Source: Spizellomyces punctatus DAOM BR117 (taxonomy: Eukaryota; Chytridiomycota; Chytridiomycetes; Spizellomycetales; Spizellomycetaceae). From it: a stretch of DNA of 64,000 nucleotides. Shown piece by piece: positions 15,354-25,920 of the stretch (the first letter of the stretch is position 1; each line of letters begins with the position of its first letter). The stretch covers positions 1,027,299-1,091,298 of the forward strand of contig NW_015971537.1 of the NCBI RefSeq assembly GCF_000182565.1, written 5' to 3'. The translations under genes and the position numbers were made by a program. The notes under the pieces are model-generated. The model saw nothing but the letters and a program-made list of their open reading frames with translations. It was not told the DNA's origin and searched no databases.

Positions 15354-18300
15354 TCACTCCACATGAATTTTCCAATCTCGTCCCACCCAAGCCTTCGGGT
15401 CCTTTACCACTATCTTATAAACATCTCCGTCTACCTTCTCCCCGGTAAACTCTAGCTGTCTACCATCCAATTCCACTTTCTTGGGTAAGGCTGACAGTCC
15501 AGTAATAATCAATCTCTCCACACGCGCACTGAGTGCATCTACATCGGCATCGGACAGTTTGGCATCATTGCCAAGTCGAACCCCACGCGCTGATAAAGTT
15601 CCGCTGGAGTACGAGAGCTCGCTCAATACATACTTGCCCTCTCTGAAACGGAAACTGTGTCCATCGTCAGCATATATAGTGCCAGTTGCCTCGCCCTATA
15701 CGGTTTATTGAAAGTCAAGTCAGACTTGGCCTAAAGAATTGTGAGCGAGTGATGTTCTCAGCGTACCTTGTGGTCAAGCGCAACCAGTAGCGTGTAGGGA
15801 TCGTGCAACATGAGGTTAGACGCACGCCGGATTCGCTCGCGTCTGGGAAGTATGGTTCCTCCTCGCAAAAGCACAGGAATTTTTTCCAGTGGTGTCTTGA
15901 CATTCAGAACTCCGGCGGCTGATGGGGCAACTTTTCCCAACGATGTGTAATCATACCAAACCGCGAGCTTTGGCAGATATACGTCGACACTACTTTGGTC
16001 TTTCTGCACAACGGGTTTTATCAAAAGCCCTTTTCCCAGCATGAACTGGTCGCCCATTCCGAAAGTATTTTCATCCTCAGGAAATTCAGATACCATGGGC
16101 CTGAGACAGCACCTGTCAGCAAAGCGTCCGTTACAGCGAACCTAGAGGAGGCCACATACCGCATAATCGGAGATCCGTTCTGCGTCGATTGCCAGAATAA
16201 CGTGTACAAATACGGCATAATCCTGTACCGTTGTCGGATGGCTTCACGGATCAGACTTGTATACGGCTCACCGAAAAGCCAAGGCTCACGGCGCTTCGTA
16301 TCAATGTGTGCATGCGCGCGGAAGAAAGGTTGGAATGCTGCAACCTGGTACCAGCGGAGAAGCAAGTCAGGTTCAGGGTTTCCAAAGAAGCCACCGACAT
16401 CAGCTAAAGTTTCCGTCCTAGTCAGTATTCATAGTCATCGCAGAGCGCCGTGGCATCACCGCACCATACCTCCGCTAAAGACTACTCCCGCCACACCAAT
16501 GGAAAGTATCATCGGCACAGAGGCAGCCAGATGGCCCCACTCCGCTGTATTGTCACCAGTCCAGATTGCGCCATATCTCTGGGTTCCGGCAAAGAAGGCC
16601 CGAGATAAAACAAAAGGACGATCTTCATTTTTCGACCGCAGTAAATGCCCCTCATATGTTGACCGATGTAGCAGAGTACCGTAAACATTGTGCACATCAC
16701 GATGTTCTATCCCCCCATGATGCAATGCGTCCTTTGGCATGGTAGTTTCCGGACCTGTAAAGACGGAGGGTTCATTCATGTCATTCCAGGTGTAGAGACT
16801 GGGAGTAGAGCCCTTGTACTCTGAAAACTGAAACTTTTCCGCCCAGTACTGTCGGGCAGCTGGGTCGGTGTAATCAATCCAACTGGAACTGCCTGAAAAG
16901 GAAATGTCACTCAGGCTGTAAAACGATATCTACTTTAGTGAAAAACCAACCTGGCCAGCACCATCCGTCGAATTCGTTTCCATCCTTGTCCTTGATGAAC
17001 AGGCCCTTTTCTCTGGCTTCTTTGGTAACGTAGTAGCCATCATCGCGCTTGATATGAGGGTCGATGATGGTGACCATCTTCCGGCCTGTGCCAGCTAGAT
17101 TGTTTTGCATGGTTTCCGGATTCGGGAATTTTGTTTTGTCCCACGTGAAGTACTTTTTGCCATCGGTGTGTTCGATATCCAACCACAGAACATCATACGG
17201 GATGTCATGCTTTTCAAATCCTGCGTTGACATCTGCAACATCCTGCTCATCCATGTAGTTCCATCGGCATTGGTGATAAGCCGTGGCAAAATGCTGTGGC
17301 ATCGCTGGGCGCCCAGTAATGGCAGTGAAGGAGTCAAAGATATCATTTGGTGTCGATCCCACGAACACAAAGACGTCCAAGACCCCGGACTCGGCCATCC
17401 AATGTGTGGAAGTGGTAGTAGCACTTGTCTCTTTGGACGTTGCAAATGGAATATAACTAGCGAGCTTTGACTTTAATGTAACTGTTAGAAGTTACAAAGC
17501 TGTAGGTTCCCAGTTACAAGAGCTCACCAAAGTGCCTGTTCCCTTCGACTTTTCGACGTCGATCCACATTTCAGCGGAATTTAACCAGAAGACGCCAGAA
17601 GAAACGCCTTTCTTGTGGGACATCATAAATGGGATAGATCCATACAACGCCATGGGACTGTCCAAGATGTACTCAAAGACATCAAGGTTGTACAGGCGAT
17701 ATGGTTGATCGTATTCCCTGTTCTCCCCTCTGCAGAAAAATGCGGCGGATATGCAAGTAAGCCATGTATCGGTTGATGCGAGATGTTGCCGAATCCTTCT
17801 TACCGCGTTGTCTTCAAAGAAAATGTGGAGGCGTGTTGCGGAAGCCCATAAACATTACTGGATCCCGGGAACGACACGTCGAATCCGATGGATGCAGGAC
17901 CTAAGGGTCAAATGAGTATGTTATACACATAGTCACAGATACACCGCCATCGTCATTACCAACCATTCGGCTTGGAGTCCGTTTTTCCGTTGAAAGTCTC
18001 TTCCCACAGATCTTTGTTGAGTGCCTCCTGCAATTTCGTAATCTCATCATCTTTATTTGCTCCTTCTTCAACTGGCACATTCCCATCCGCAGCGCTAGCT
18101 GCCTGGTTCTCCAATGCTGGTGTACTCTCCTTGCTTCGGGAATGTTCGTAGTACAAGTATCCCTTATCGTTGAACGACACTGCAGGCACCCCGTTCACAG
18201 ACAATTCAAATCTAAATGGTCTGGCATGTAGGACCAACAGATTCTTCCCGGATACCCCAAAATGAACAGCTATTTCCTCTCCAGTCGAAGTACGATTCAC

Positions 18301-18723
18301 TTTGGCAATAGGGACCGAAGCAGGCAGTGATGATGCAAGGGCGAGGTCACCAAGGAGTTCATAGCGCGGCTTTATGGGAGGAGCTTCCTTGATTCGCACT
18401 CGAGCAGTGTCGTGCTCCAGCAAAAACAATTCGAATATGAAAGGGGTCTTTTGTTTTTGGTCCAGCAAGTGTGCCGTGACAACACCTTTCCCTTCGTCTA
18501 TTTTAAGGGAATCTGGGAGGAGTTCATACTGAGACCCAAAACTGGGAACTTTATCAACTAGATCCGCAAAAGCACTCTGCCTCACGCAGAAACCACTTTG
18601 CTGGCATGTCTTGAAATCCCCGTGTTTGACCATCACAATGTCTTTTGCAAAGAGAAGCACTACAAGGCAGATGATGTGCACAAGTCGACGCGTCATCCCC
18701 ACCGCAACCCCACGAGGAAACAT
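15354..18723 (-). CDS. ROT2: ER glucosidase II alpha subunit (GH31)
   Basis: Removes the two inner glucoses from N-glycans in the calnexin cycle. The N-terminus has a signal peptide (MTRRLVHIICLVVLLFAKDI from ATG 18696, or ATG 18723 nine residues earlier), followed by HGDFKTCQQSGFCVR, the hallmark of glucosidase II alpha. GH31 core blocks: HQCRWNYMDEQDVADV, DVLWLDIEHTDGKKYFTW, the nucleophile region WNDMNEPSVFTGPETTMPK, and FFRAHAHIDTKRREPW. The protein ends GRDWKIHVE with TGA at 15354-15356. Several introns (for example around 15700, 16120, 16400, 17470 and 17900) interrupt it. There is no C-terminal retention signal, as expected since the beta subunit retains the complex. Length of about 900 residues fits. 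Confidence 0.93.
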
Positions 18724-19343
18724 GGTGGAGCGACGGCTTCGTTGAAAGTGAGCGGCTACTGTATGCAGGTCCAAGTGATGGCAGTGAATGGGAGTGATAG
18801 CAAGGTCAAAAGAAGTTTGACGAAGGAAGGGCGAGGGCGATCGTCGAGCTTACGCCTGACGTGTTGTTTCATGGCAACAAAATGGTGACTACGCCACCAT
18901 CCTCTTGGTCAATAAAAGAGCTCGTTCTTTCTTCTCCTCCCCGAGTTTGCGTGTTCAAAACTGTTGGAACACATGTCAGATTCCACTCGGCGATGACGAT
19001 GAAGTCTGCTCCAGCCTGCCAACGCGATTCGTTTCATATTTGTGCTGTTGGCAGTCTGTGGTTGACTCTTTGGCAAGTGTGTCCACCCCACTACTAGAGT
19101 TGCAAGGCCTTTCGTCGTGGTTTTGCTAACGGGACAATGTGGGAATACTTACTACATCCACCCTATCGTGCGAGTCTCGCTATTTGGCTTGGCACTATCA
19201 TTGGAGATGTCATATCTTGTCCGTGGAAGCAATAAAGCGGCCATCTCAGTCATGGCTACCTGTTGGTTATAGAAAACATTATTATTGTCGGAAACAGGCA
19301 AAAGCCCCATCGCTCTATGTACATTTGGACCATGCACCATACT
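18724..19343. other. intergenic region between glucosidase II and the J-protein gene
   Basis: About 620 bases with the glucosidase promoter and the 3' UTR of the next minus-strand gene. No supported gene or repeat. Confidence 0.5.
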
Positions 19344-20201
19344 TCACTTTCGAGTATAGCCAAGCACATCCGCTAAACCCTCCTGCTCTCTTGCCTTTAT
19401 ATACTCCTAGGGTGGGAATTAAGTCGCCGTGAACTGGAAGCGGGTGCTACACATCAACATACCTGCCACGCCTCTACCTCAGATTGGCTTTGCTGCTCTG
19501 ACACATACATTGATAACACAGTGCCAACCAACCATACTGCTCCCAGTCCGATGACCCACGGAGTCATGATTTTGCCAATGTTGGTTGGAGTCTGTCCGTC
19601 GCCCCAGAAAGCCTGCGGCTGACCGGCAGCAGTAGTTGGCGCTCGGGTGTAGGACACGACGGGTGCAATACGGGTCGCGAGGATATAGTCGTATTCGGCA
19701 CGTTTACGAGGATCGGACAATATGGCGTATGCATTTTGCACGAGAATGTAGGTCTGATTACATTGTGTCCGTTCTTCTAAAGGCTTGGAGATGGTACGGT
19801 CCGGGTGATATTCCATAGAAAGCTGCAGAAAACAAAAGCAGGGTTACCGCTTGTCCTGTAAATCCACTGAACCAAACTGTAATTGCAGATTCGACTTGCA
19901 TCGTAATAAAATACGCAAATGGCAAACAAGCATGCGCGAACATGAGATGATGCATAGACTTCACTTCTTCCTATACCAATTGGCATTTTACCTTGTAATA
20001 CTGTGATTTAATGTCTTTCAATGAAGCTCCCCGCGCAACATGCAAAACATCATATGGTGACTTTTGATGATCCCAACGAGTCGTGAGCATTTGAGATATG
20101 CGACGAATTCGATCCCTTCGGATGTCAACTGAACCGACACGGACACATTGTGATTGGGAGACTCGTCGACAAGTGCCGAGCAGAGGTTGCCATGAGATCA
20201 T
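19344..20201 (-). CDS. membrane-anchored J-domain protein (DNAJC30/DNAJC4-like)
   Basis: A small Hsp70 co-chaperone. Three exons: 20201 to about 19993, then from about 19823, then a last exon joined across the 19400s. The leader is Arg-rich without early acidic residues (RRVSQSQCVRVGSVDIRR), suggesting mitochondrial import. The J domain reads SPYDVLHVARGASLKDIKSQ, then LSMEYHPDRT with an intact HPD, then QNAYAILSDPRKRAEYDYIL. A single predicted membrane helix (WVIGLGAVWLVGTVLSMYV) follows, and the last exon ends VLGYTRK. The layout of leader, J domain and C-terminal helix matches DNAJC30-type proteins, but the exact orthologue is unclear. Confidence 0.78.
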
Positions 20202-20420
20202 CCTTTTGCCTGTTGGTTTTGTTGTGTGCGGTGGTCCATTCAGTCATCGTTTACGACTCACGTGCCATCCGCTTAAATAATCTGCTTTTGTTCCAAGGGG
20301 GACTTCCCCGCGTTCTCCAGGAGGCGAGGAGAACGTTCATCGGGCAGGCGACCAATAATACGCTCCCCCTGGCTGGAACATCTGAAGACATGCGCAGCAA
20401 TCAGCGTGGCCCCCATTTCG

Positions 20421-20430
20421 TCTATAAAAG
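20421..20430 (+). promoter_or_regulatory. TATA-box-like element
   Basis: The sequence tctataaaag is a good TATA box, followed by a pyrimidine-rich stretch. About 145 bp downstream an ATG (20567) opens a short frame that can be spliced over a GTATGC...TGCTAG intron to give about 58 codons. I cannot support this as a gene; the element may be chance. Confidence 0.3.
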
Positions 20431-21289
20431 GAGGGTGGTTTCTGCCCTCCCCCTACTTATCCACTCTTCCCCAAACGCAACTTCCGGCAGTTGCCATCGA
20501 CCCATTCCCACTACGGCGTGCTGGCACCCGTTGGTTCTGGACTGCAGTTGTCGTCTACGCGTGTATGCTCTATCCTGAGGCACGATCAAAGCAATGTTCG
20601 GCCACGGTTCGCAGTGCTAGCATCGTCTCTAAGAATTTCAATGACAGGTATGCAACAATCTTGAAGTGCTATGGGAGTTTCGTGGGTAAACGTTGCTAAT
20701 TCTCTCATGTCCTCTCAATGCTAGGCGCATAGCACCGCTGCAGAAGCCTCAACGTTTGCCAATCAGACTACTGCGTTACTGCGCACGTCGGTTCTGAGCG
20801 ATGACATATGGCCGCCTACATATCAATGATATGTATGTAGGCTTCATACCTATGTCAGATCTAGCCAGCGTCTGCCACTTTGAGGTATACAGAAGCGTTG
20901 CAGTACTATGGGACCGAAACGTCATTTGCTAACAAATTCTCGCTTCCTCAAATACTAGAGCTATCTGACCAGAGCCGCATTTCCACACGGTCCGCGTACC
21001 GCAAGCTTGATTACAAGGCATAGGCGATACACATCCGTTAATCTTCCAGCGGCTAGTTGGAACGCAACACGGGCCCTTCGATTCCGTCTGGAATGTGAGC
21101 GATGAAGATCAAATGAAGTTCCCAAACATTTGGATAAGGCGTGGAAAATCAAGACAAGGCTCGAATGGGATGTCTACACAGGTGATGAACCAAGTGATTG
21201 GATGGTGTCCACATTCAGTTCAAGACCGGAAGAGATTGCGGAATAGATCGCAACGTTTGGATTTCAGCCATCAGTGTGACATGTCGATA

Positions 21290-22300
21290 TACTGCAAAGT
21301 TCACATAAAGATAAGTGCTCCCTCTTTCCGGTGACCCTCATGTGGAATCCTAGGAACATCCGCCGCGATGTCCGTACTTCTCTGGAATGCAGACTGTGTG
21401 CCGACTTTGAAATAGAAAGGTATGCCTATATGAACTGAGTACCCGGTGGACGCTGTATGTGAAACACAAAGGTACGTAAAGTATCGCTGAGAACGCTGGG
21501 CCCCTATGGATGTGGAATTGAAATGGGCCCAGGACAAAGGTAGTTAACGTAACGCTGAGAACGCCGGGAGACTGGATTTGTAATTGAAACGTAAGCGCGT
21601 TTGAGAGCCCCAGACCAAGGTACGTTGAAGAATGATGAGAACGCTGGAGACTGTGGAATTGGAATTGAAAAGTGAGCGCACGTAAAGTTTGAGACCCCCG
21701 GACAAAGGTACGTGGAAGAATGATGAGAACGCTGGACAACGTGGATTGGAATTTGAGGAATACAAGTTCACGTAATTTTTGATGCCCGGGGACACTTGTG
21801 TCGGTGTTGGAATAGAAACGTACGTCTGTATAGACCTGAGTACTCGGCAGACGCCGCTCTGTGTGTGGAGTTCAAAGGTACGTTAAAGGAACGATGAGGA
21901 TTGGATTTGCGGAGTACTTTAGTGCACATTAGTGAAGAACAACACGTGATATCCTGTCTGAAAGCTGCCATGTTCACGTGTAGTCACGTGGTGATCTTCT
22001 CTAATGTGCACTAACTGGACCAGTTCGCATGATTTTTGATGCCGGGGGACCACTTGTGTCGAGGTTCGGAATAGAACTCTGGAACAACTGGATTCGGAAT
22101 TGAAATAGAATTGAAATACGCAACTGTTAGAGTAAGGTAGGTTTATATACAGCTGAGTGGCCCAGGACGCCGCGTGTCGAAAGTTGGAATCAAAGGGTAC
22201 GGTTACATTAACCTGACGCCGAGACACATGATTTGGAACTGGAAACGTTGATATAATTTAAGTATCCCGGGGACGTCGGGCGTCAAACTGTGGGAAGGTT
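21290..22300. repeat. diverged tandem repeat array, unit roughly 90-110 bp
   Basis: A recurring unit contains, in order, aaaggtacgt, gatgagaacgctgga, tgtggaattggaattgaaa and gtttgagacccccggac. Copies are clearest from 21480 to 21790 and become diverged on both sides (for example atttttgatgcccggggaca near 21774 and again near 22031). No copy is intact relative to another, so the array looks old. No coding potential. Confidence 0.7.
21920..22013. repeat. 30-bp inverted repeat with 34-base spacer
   Basis: Arm 1 is 21920-21949 (begins tagtgcacattag). Arm 2, 21984-22013, is its reverse complement with three mismatches (ends ctaatgtgcacta). Both arms carry CACGTG at the loop side and TGCACA at the outer side. 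It sits inside the degenerate array and could fold into a long hairpin or cruciform. Confidence 0.8.
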
Positions 22301-22635
22301 CGCTCAAAGTAAAAAGGAGTGGATCGCCCGTCGTGTGCCCCTAGCGCCCTGTTTGGGATGCATGAGACACGGCATTCACCATGAGGAAAATGGAGTCGGA
22401 TCTCAGTAGAACGAGTTCAGGAGAGCGACTGGCCAAAAAGACCAGCTGGCACATGGCGAAAATCACATGTCACGGATAGACGGAGACTGCGATGCGTCAT
22501 AGCATTTAAGCAGGGGCACTCTCGCCTTCCGTTTCCCAGTTGGATTTTCCCTTAAGACTGAGCATATGCTTGCGTTGAATGTGAATAACAGCACGAAAAT
22601 TCAATTTATAAAACCATACGTAATAAATCATGATG

Positions 22636-25371
22636 TTAGAAGAAGGGTCCACCCGATCCCATGGCGCCTGCCTGCTGCTGCGCTCCAAACTGATTGAATC
22701 CGGGCTGCTGCTGCTGGAAACCCCCTTGCCCCGTTCCCATCGCCCCAAATGGTTGTTGTTGATTAAACCCTCCCTGCTGCATCCCCGCCATTCCTTGTTG
22801 ACCAAGGGGATTTGCACCCATGTTTCCGGGGAACGCATTCTGTCCATACGCTCCACCCGCTTGTTGATTGCCAAATGCGTTACCAGCTGGAGACCCACCA
22901 AACGCGTTTTGTCCCGCCAGTTGGGCCAACGTCGGTTGAGTAGGCTTTGGTGTTTCCCACTGATACTTATTACCTTGTTGACCTCCGGTTTGGAATGGGT
23001 TCTTCGCCGCAGGTGCTCCAAATGCGCCGGTTGATGCTCTTCCACTGGCGAGGCTGTTGGCATCCAGATTGACAAGGTCCGATGCTGACTTGTTTGGTGT
23101 GCCGAAACCGCTGCCTGTATTTTGACTTGCCATTCCAAAGCCTCCACCAGTGTTGTGTTGTGAAATAGGCTGGAGAAGGCTGTATTAGCTGTTTGCCATG
23201 TGGCTGCAGGGGGATCGACTGAAATATAACTCACCTGACTGCTCGCTTGCCCCATACCTCCATACCCGCCCGTAGAGTGTGATGCTACACCACCAAAGCC
23301 GCCGGTCGAATGAGACGCGACCCCAATGCCTCCGAAACCGCCACCAGTGTTGTGCGCAGAAACTCCAGATCCAAAACCACCGCCCGTAGAGTGAGATCCG
23401 ACTCCCTGACCTCCATATCCGCCTCCAGTCGAATGCGCAGCGATGCCCTGACGCGAAATACTTAATAATGAAGGACGTGCCTCGTGCAAACAGGGGCTAT
23501 GCCGCTATACGCACCTGTAGATTGGATCCTCCCATTGCCGCAAAAGGATCACCACTGCTAGTCGCGTTGCCGCCAAATGGGCTAAACTGGCCGCCTGCTG
23601 CACTTGCCCCTTGGTTTTGAGCATTGCTAGTAGATAATGTGTCGTTCAATATAAATGTTTGACCAAATACAGCGTCATTTCACCTACGTGTTTGAGCGAC
23701 TTGCTGCGAGACTTGCAAACGGGTCGATGGGACCGCTACGAGAAAACCCTTTAGCTTTCCGCAGTCGGTAGAAGCAATTTTTATTGTCCTTGTCATTGTA
23801 ATTACCTTCCCCTAGCAAGGGCATTATTGTCTCCGGTAAGCTGTTGCTGAACCGGAGCTGAGTTGGGTGCAGCACCTCCGAATGGATTGCTGCCAAAAGG
23901 ATTAGACTGTTGTTGCATAAACTGTTGTTGCGCGAGCTGCTGCTGTTGCTGCTGCTGGGCCAACTGCTGCTGCAATTGCAATTGCTGCTGCTGCTGCAAA
24001 AGATATTGTTGTTGGAATTGCTGTTGCTGCTGGGCGAAGGGATCGGTACCGCCAAATCCAGCAAATGGGTCGTAGCCGCCACTTTGCTGTTGCTGCGCAT
24101 AAGGATTAGTCGGAGTAGTGTCTTCAAGACCCCCGAAAAAGTCGATGATGTCGTCCTTTTTCGCAGAGTCTCCCGTTGGCTGGTTCTGCATTGCTTGATC
24201 CCGTTCGCGCATTCGCCTCTCAATAGCTTCCTTTTCGCTCAGTTCAAGTGCTTTTTGCAGTTCTTCCTCCCTATATTTAGGATTAAAAACGTGACGAGAC
24301 AATCGTTGCAAAGCGAGCACTTGACACCATACTCATTGTCCAACGCTTTTCGACGACTTTCATCTTGTTGGGCTGTACGTCTGCTCTCTTCAAGAGCTTT
24401 TTGCAATTCACGGTCCTCGTTATAATAGGAACCTCCCTGATTTATCCCTGCACTCGGAGCGCCAAACCCATCGCCTGCGGTCATTCTGCCACGCATATCC
24501 ATTCTCGTCTGGCGTGCTTCTCGCAAACGGGACTCATCAGCTAACAGGGCTGTAATATCTTTACTTTTTTGTCGAACTGTCGAAAAGCGCAACCAAACAT
24601 GAGTCATTTACTCGGAAAATGACCTATGAGACGCATACCATTGGCTCCTTGGTCTTTCCCGTCGTCGTCGATGTACTGAAATTCTTTCAATGTTTTTATA
24701 ACATAAAGATTTTCCCGAGCATACGCAATGACTGCCTCAGAACCGGTGTGCAGCAGATAGTCCAATAGTGTCAGAGCCTATTACGGCAATAATGTTACAT
24801 ATATCATCCGCCTCCAGTAACCTTTAGCAAATGCGTACCTTGAATACATGTCTCCAGTTCTTTCCGTGGTCATTAAGTCGTTTGTCAATCATCTCCATAA
24901 TTTCTAGAAAATCTCGACTGGGGTAAAAAGAGGGTCAAGGATACTCATTTATTATGGAATGATAGCAAATGGATGCACGTACTGGTTGAACGTGGCCTGA
25001 GATATCTCCGCCATCAACGACCCTGAAGGACCCCACTAGCATCCAATTGCAATTCAAGTCAGAGTCAATGGGACTTTAGCAGGAGAAGGGGACATGAGTG
25101 AGTTTACTAACCGGATCATTTGATGTTGCTTGCCTGATACACAAGGATGGGTTGGTTAGAACGCATCATAGACGGCGTTGTTATGAGATGTCTTACCGGA
25201 CTTTGATCTGAATATCCGAATACCCTTTGGTATAGTTTTTTCTACAATGTCATACCAGCCCGTCAACGATACGTCACCCACACGAGTCCTTACGAATGTA
25301 CCAGCGACTGCGAAACCATATCTGTTCACTTACGCTGAGCGAAGAAGGCTCTTTCCCAGTTGCTTTGACAT
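22636..25371 (-). CDS. ENT1: epsin (ENTH domain endocytic adaptor)
   Basis: Links PtdIns(4,5)P2 membrane, ubiquitinated cargo, clathrin and EH proteins. Exon 1 starts at 25371 (MSKQLGKSLLRSA) and joins KNYTKGYSDIQIKVR across a GTAAGT intron. The ENTH domain continues through ATSNDPWGPSGSLMAEISQA, IDKRLNDHGKNWRHVFKALT and LLDYLLHTGSEAVIAYAREN. Two ubiquitin-interacting motifs follow (DRELQKALEESRR and EEELQKALELSEKEA). The tail is Gln-rich with polyQ encoded around 23910-24090, several NPF motifs (SNPFGSNPFGG), a set of about eight HSTGG/HNTGG-type glycine repeats (22.9-23.5 kb), and ends GAMGSGGPFF. At least nine exons. The repeat-rich exon joins are approximate. Confidence 0.92.
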
Positions 25372-25920
25372 GGTTTCAACGGGTATTCACGCACACAACC
25401 TTTGTCGGAGATGGAGTACGGTGTACGCGTTTTTGCACTGGTACCAGAGTCTGGAGCGATATGTCCTCCCCGTCGATCAAGAGGTCCGAAAGGTGTGCTT
25501 GTCTACACAGGAGAGGGTGGAAGTGACTTCCCGGTGTAATTCTTGTTCTGTGTGAGAAGGCGCGAGGTAAAAGACAAGTCGTTGCTAGATGAGATGCTTT
25601 CTAAAAAGTTGTTATCGGATGCAAGGGGGCTGAGCGAAGCGCTGGTGACGAATTTCCAATGGGATTTGGGGGGGCGTTTAGCCCATTAATTACCGGCGCG
25701 GTGGAATTGATCGGGCTTTCCAACTGGCCTTGCTTTTACCGCGTTTATTTTTTTATAACGGTTTTCAATCTCGACATCTACTCGTTTTTGTTGAGAGAAT
25801 TCACGGCGCACTCTTTACGATTTGTACTGTGCGACAGGTAGTGATGCTGTCGTAGAACTCGAGACGAGGTCGGCCTCCAGGTTTGAATTGGTGGAGGGAG
25901 AGTCTGGATTCCTCGTCACC
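25372..25920. promoter_or_regulatory. divergent promoter region, epsin / INTS6
   Basis: About 550 bp between two divergent starts. It has T-rich tracts near 25745-25800. No gene is supported; open frames on both strands are without family resemblance. Confidence 0.45.

Larger units (their letters stand above)
20202..22635. other. 2.4-kb gene-poor region with degenerate repeats
   Basis: Contains the J-protein promoter, a TATA box near 20421, two similar intron-like segments (about 20650-20730 and 20885-20965), a short hairpin at 20814-20842 and the diverged tandem array and inverted repeat listed separately. No open frame here resembles a protein family; the repeated minus-strand frames between 21300 and 22230 are produced by the array. 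The right end holds the epsin 3' UTR. Confidence 0.6.

Noticed and set aside
21350-21795. Repeated minus-strand peptide frames (SSVLIILPRTF-like)
   Set aside because: Created by the non-coding tandem array; the frame shifts between units and no start or splice signals are consistent.
23910-24425. Leu-rich plus-strand frame, membrane-like
   Set aside because: It is the antisense of the epsin polyQ tract; CAG repeats read backwards give Leu and Cys runs.
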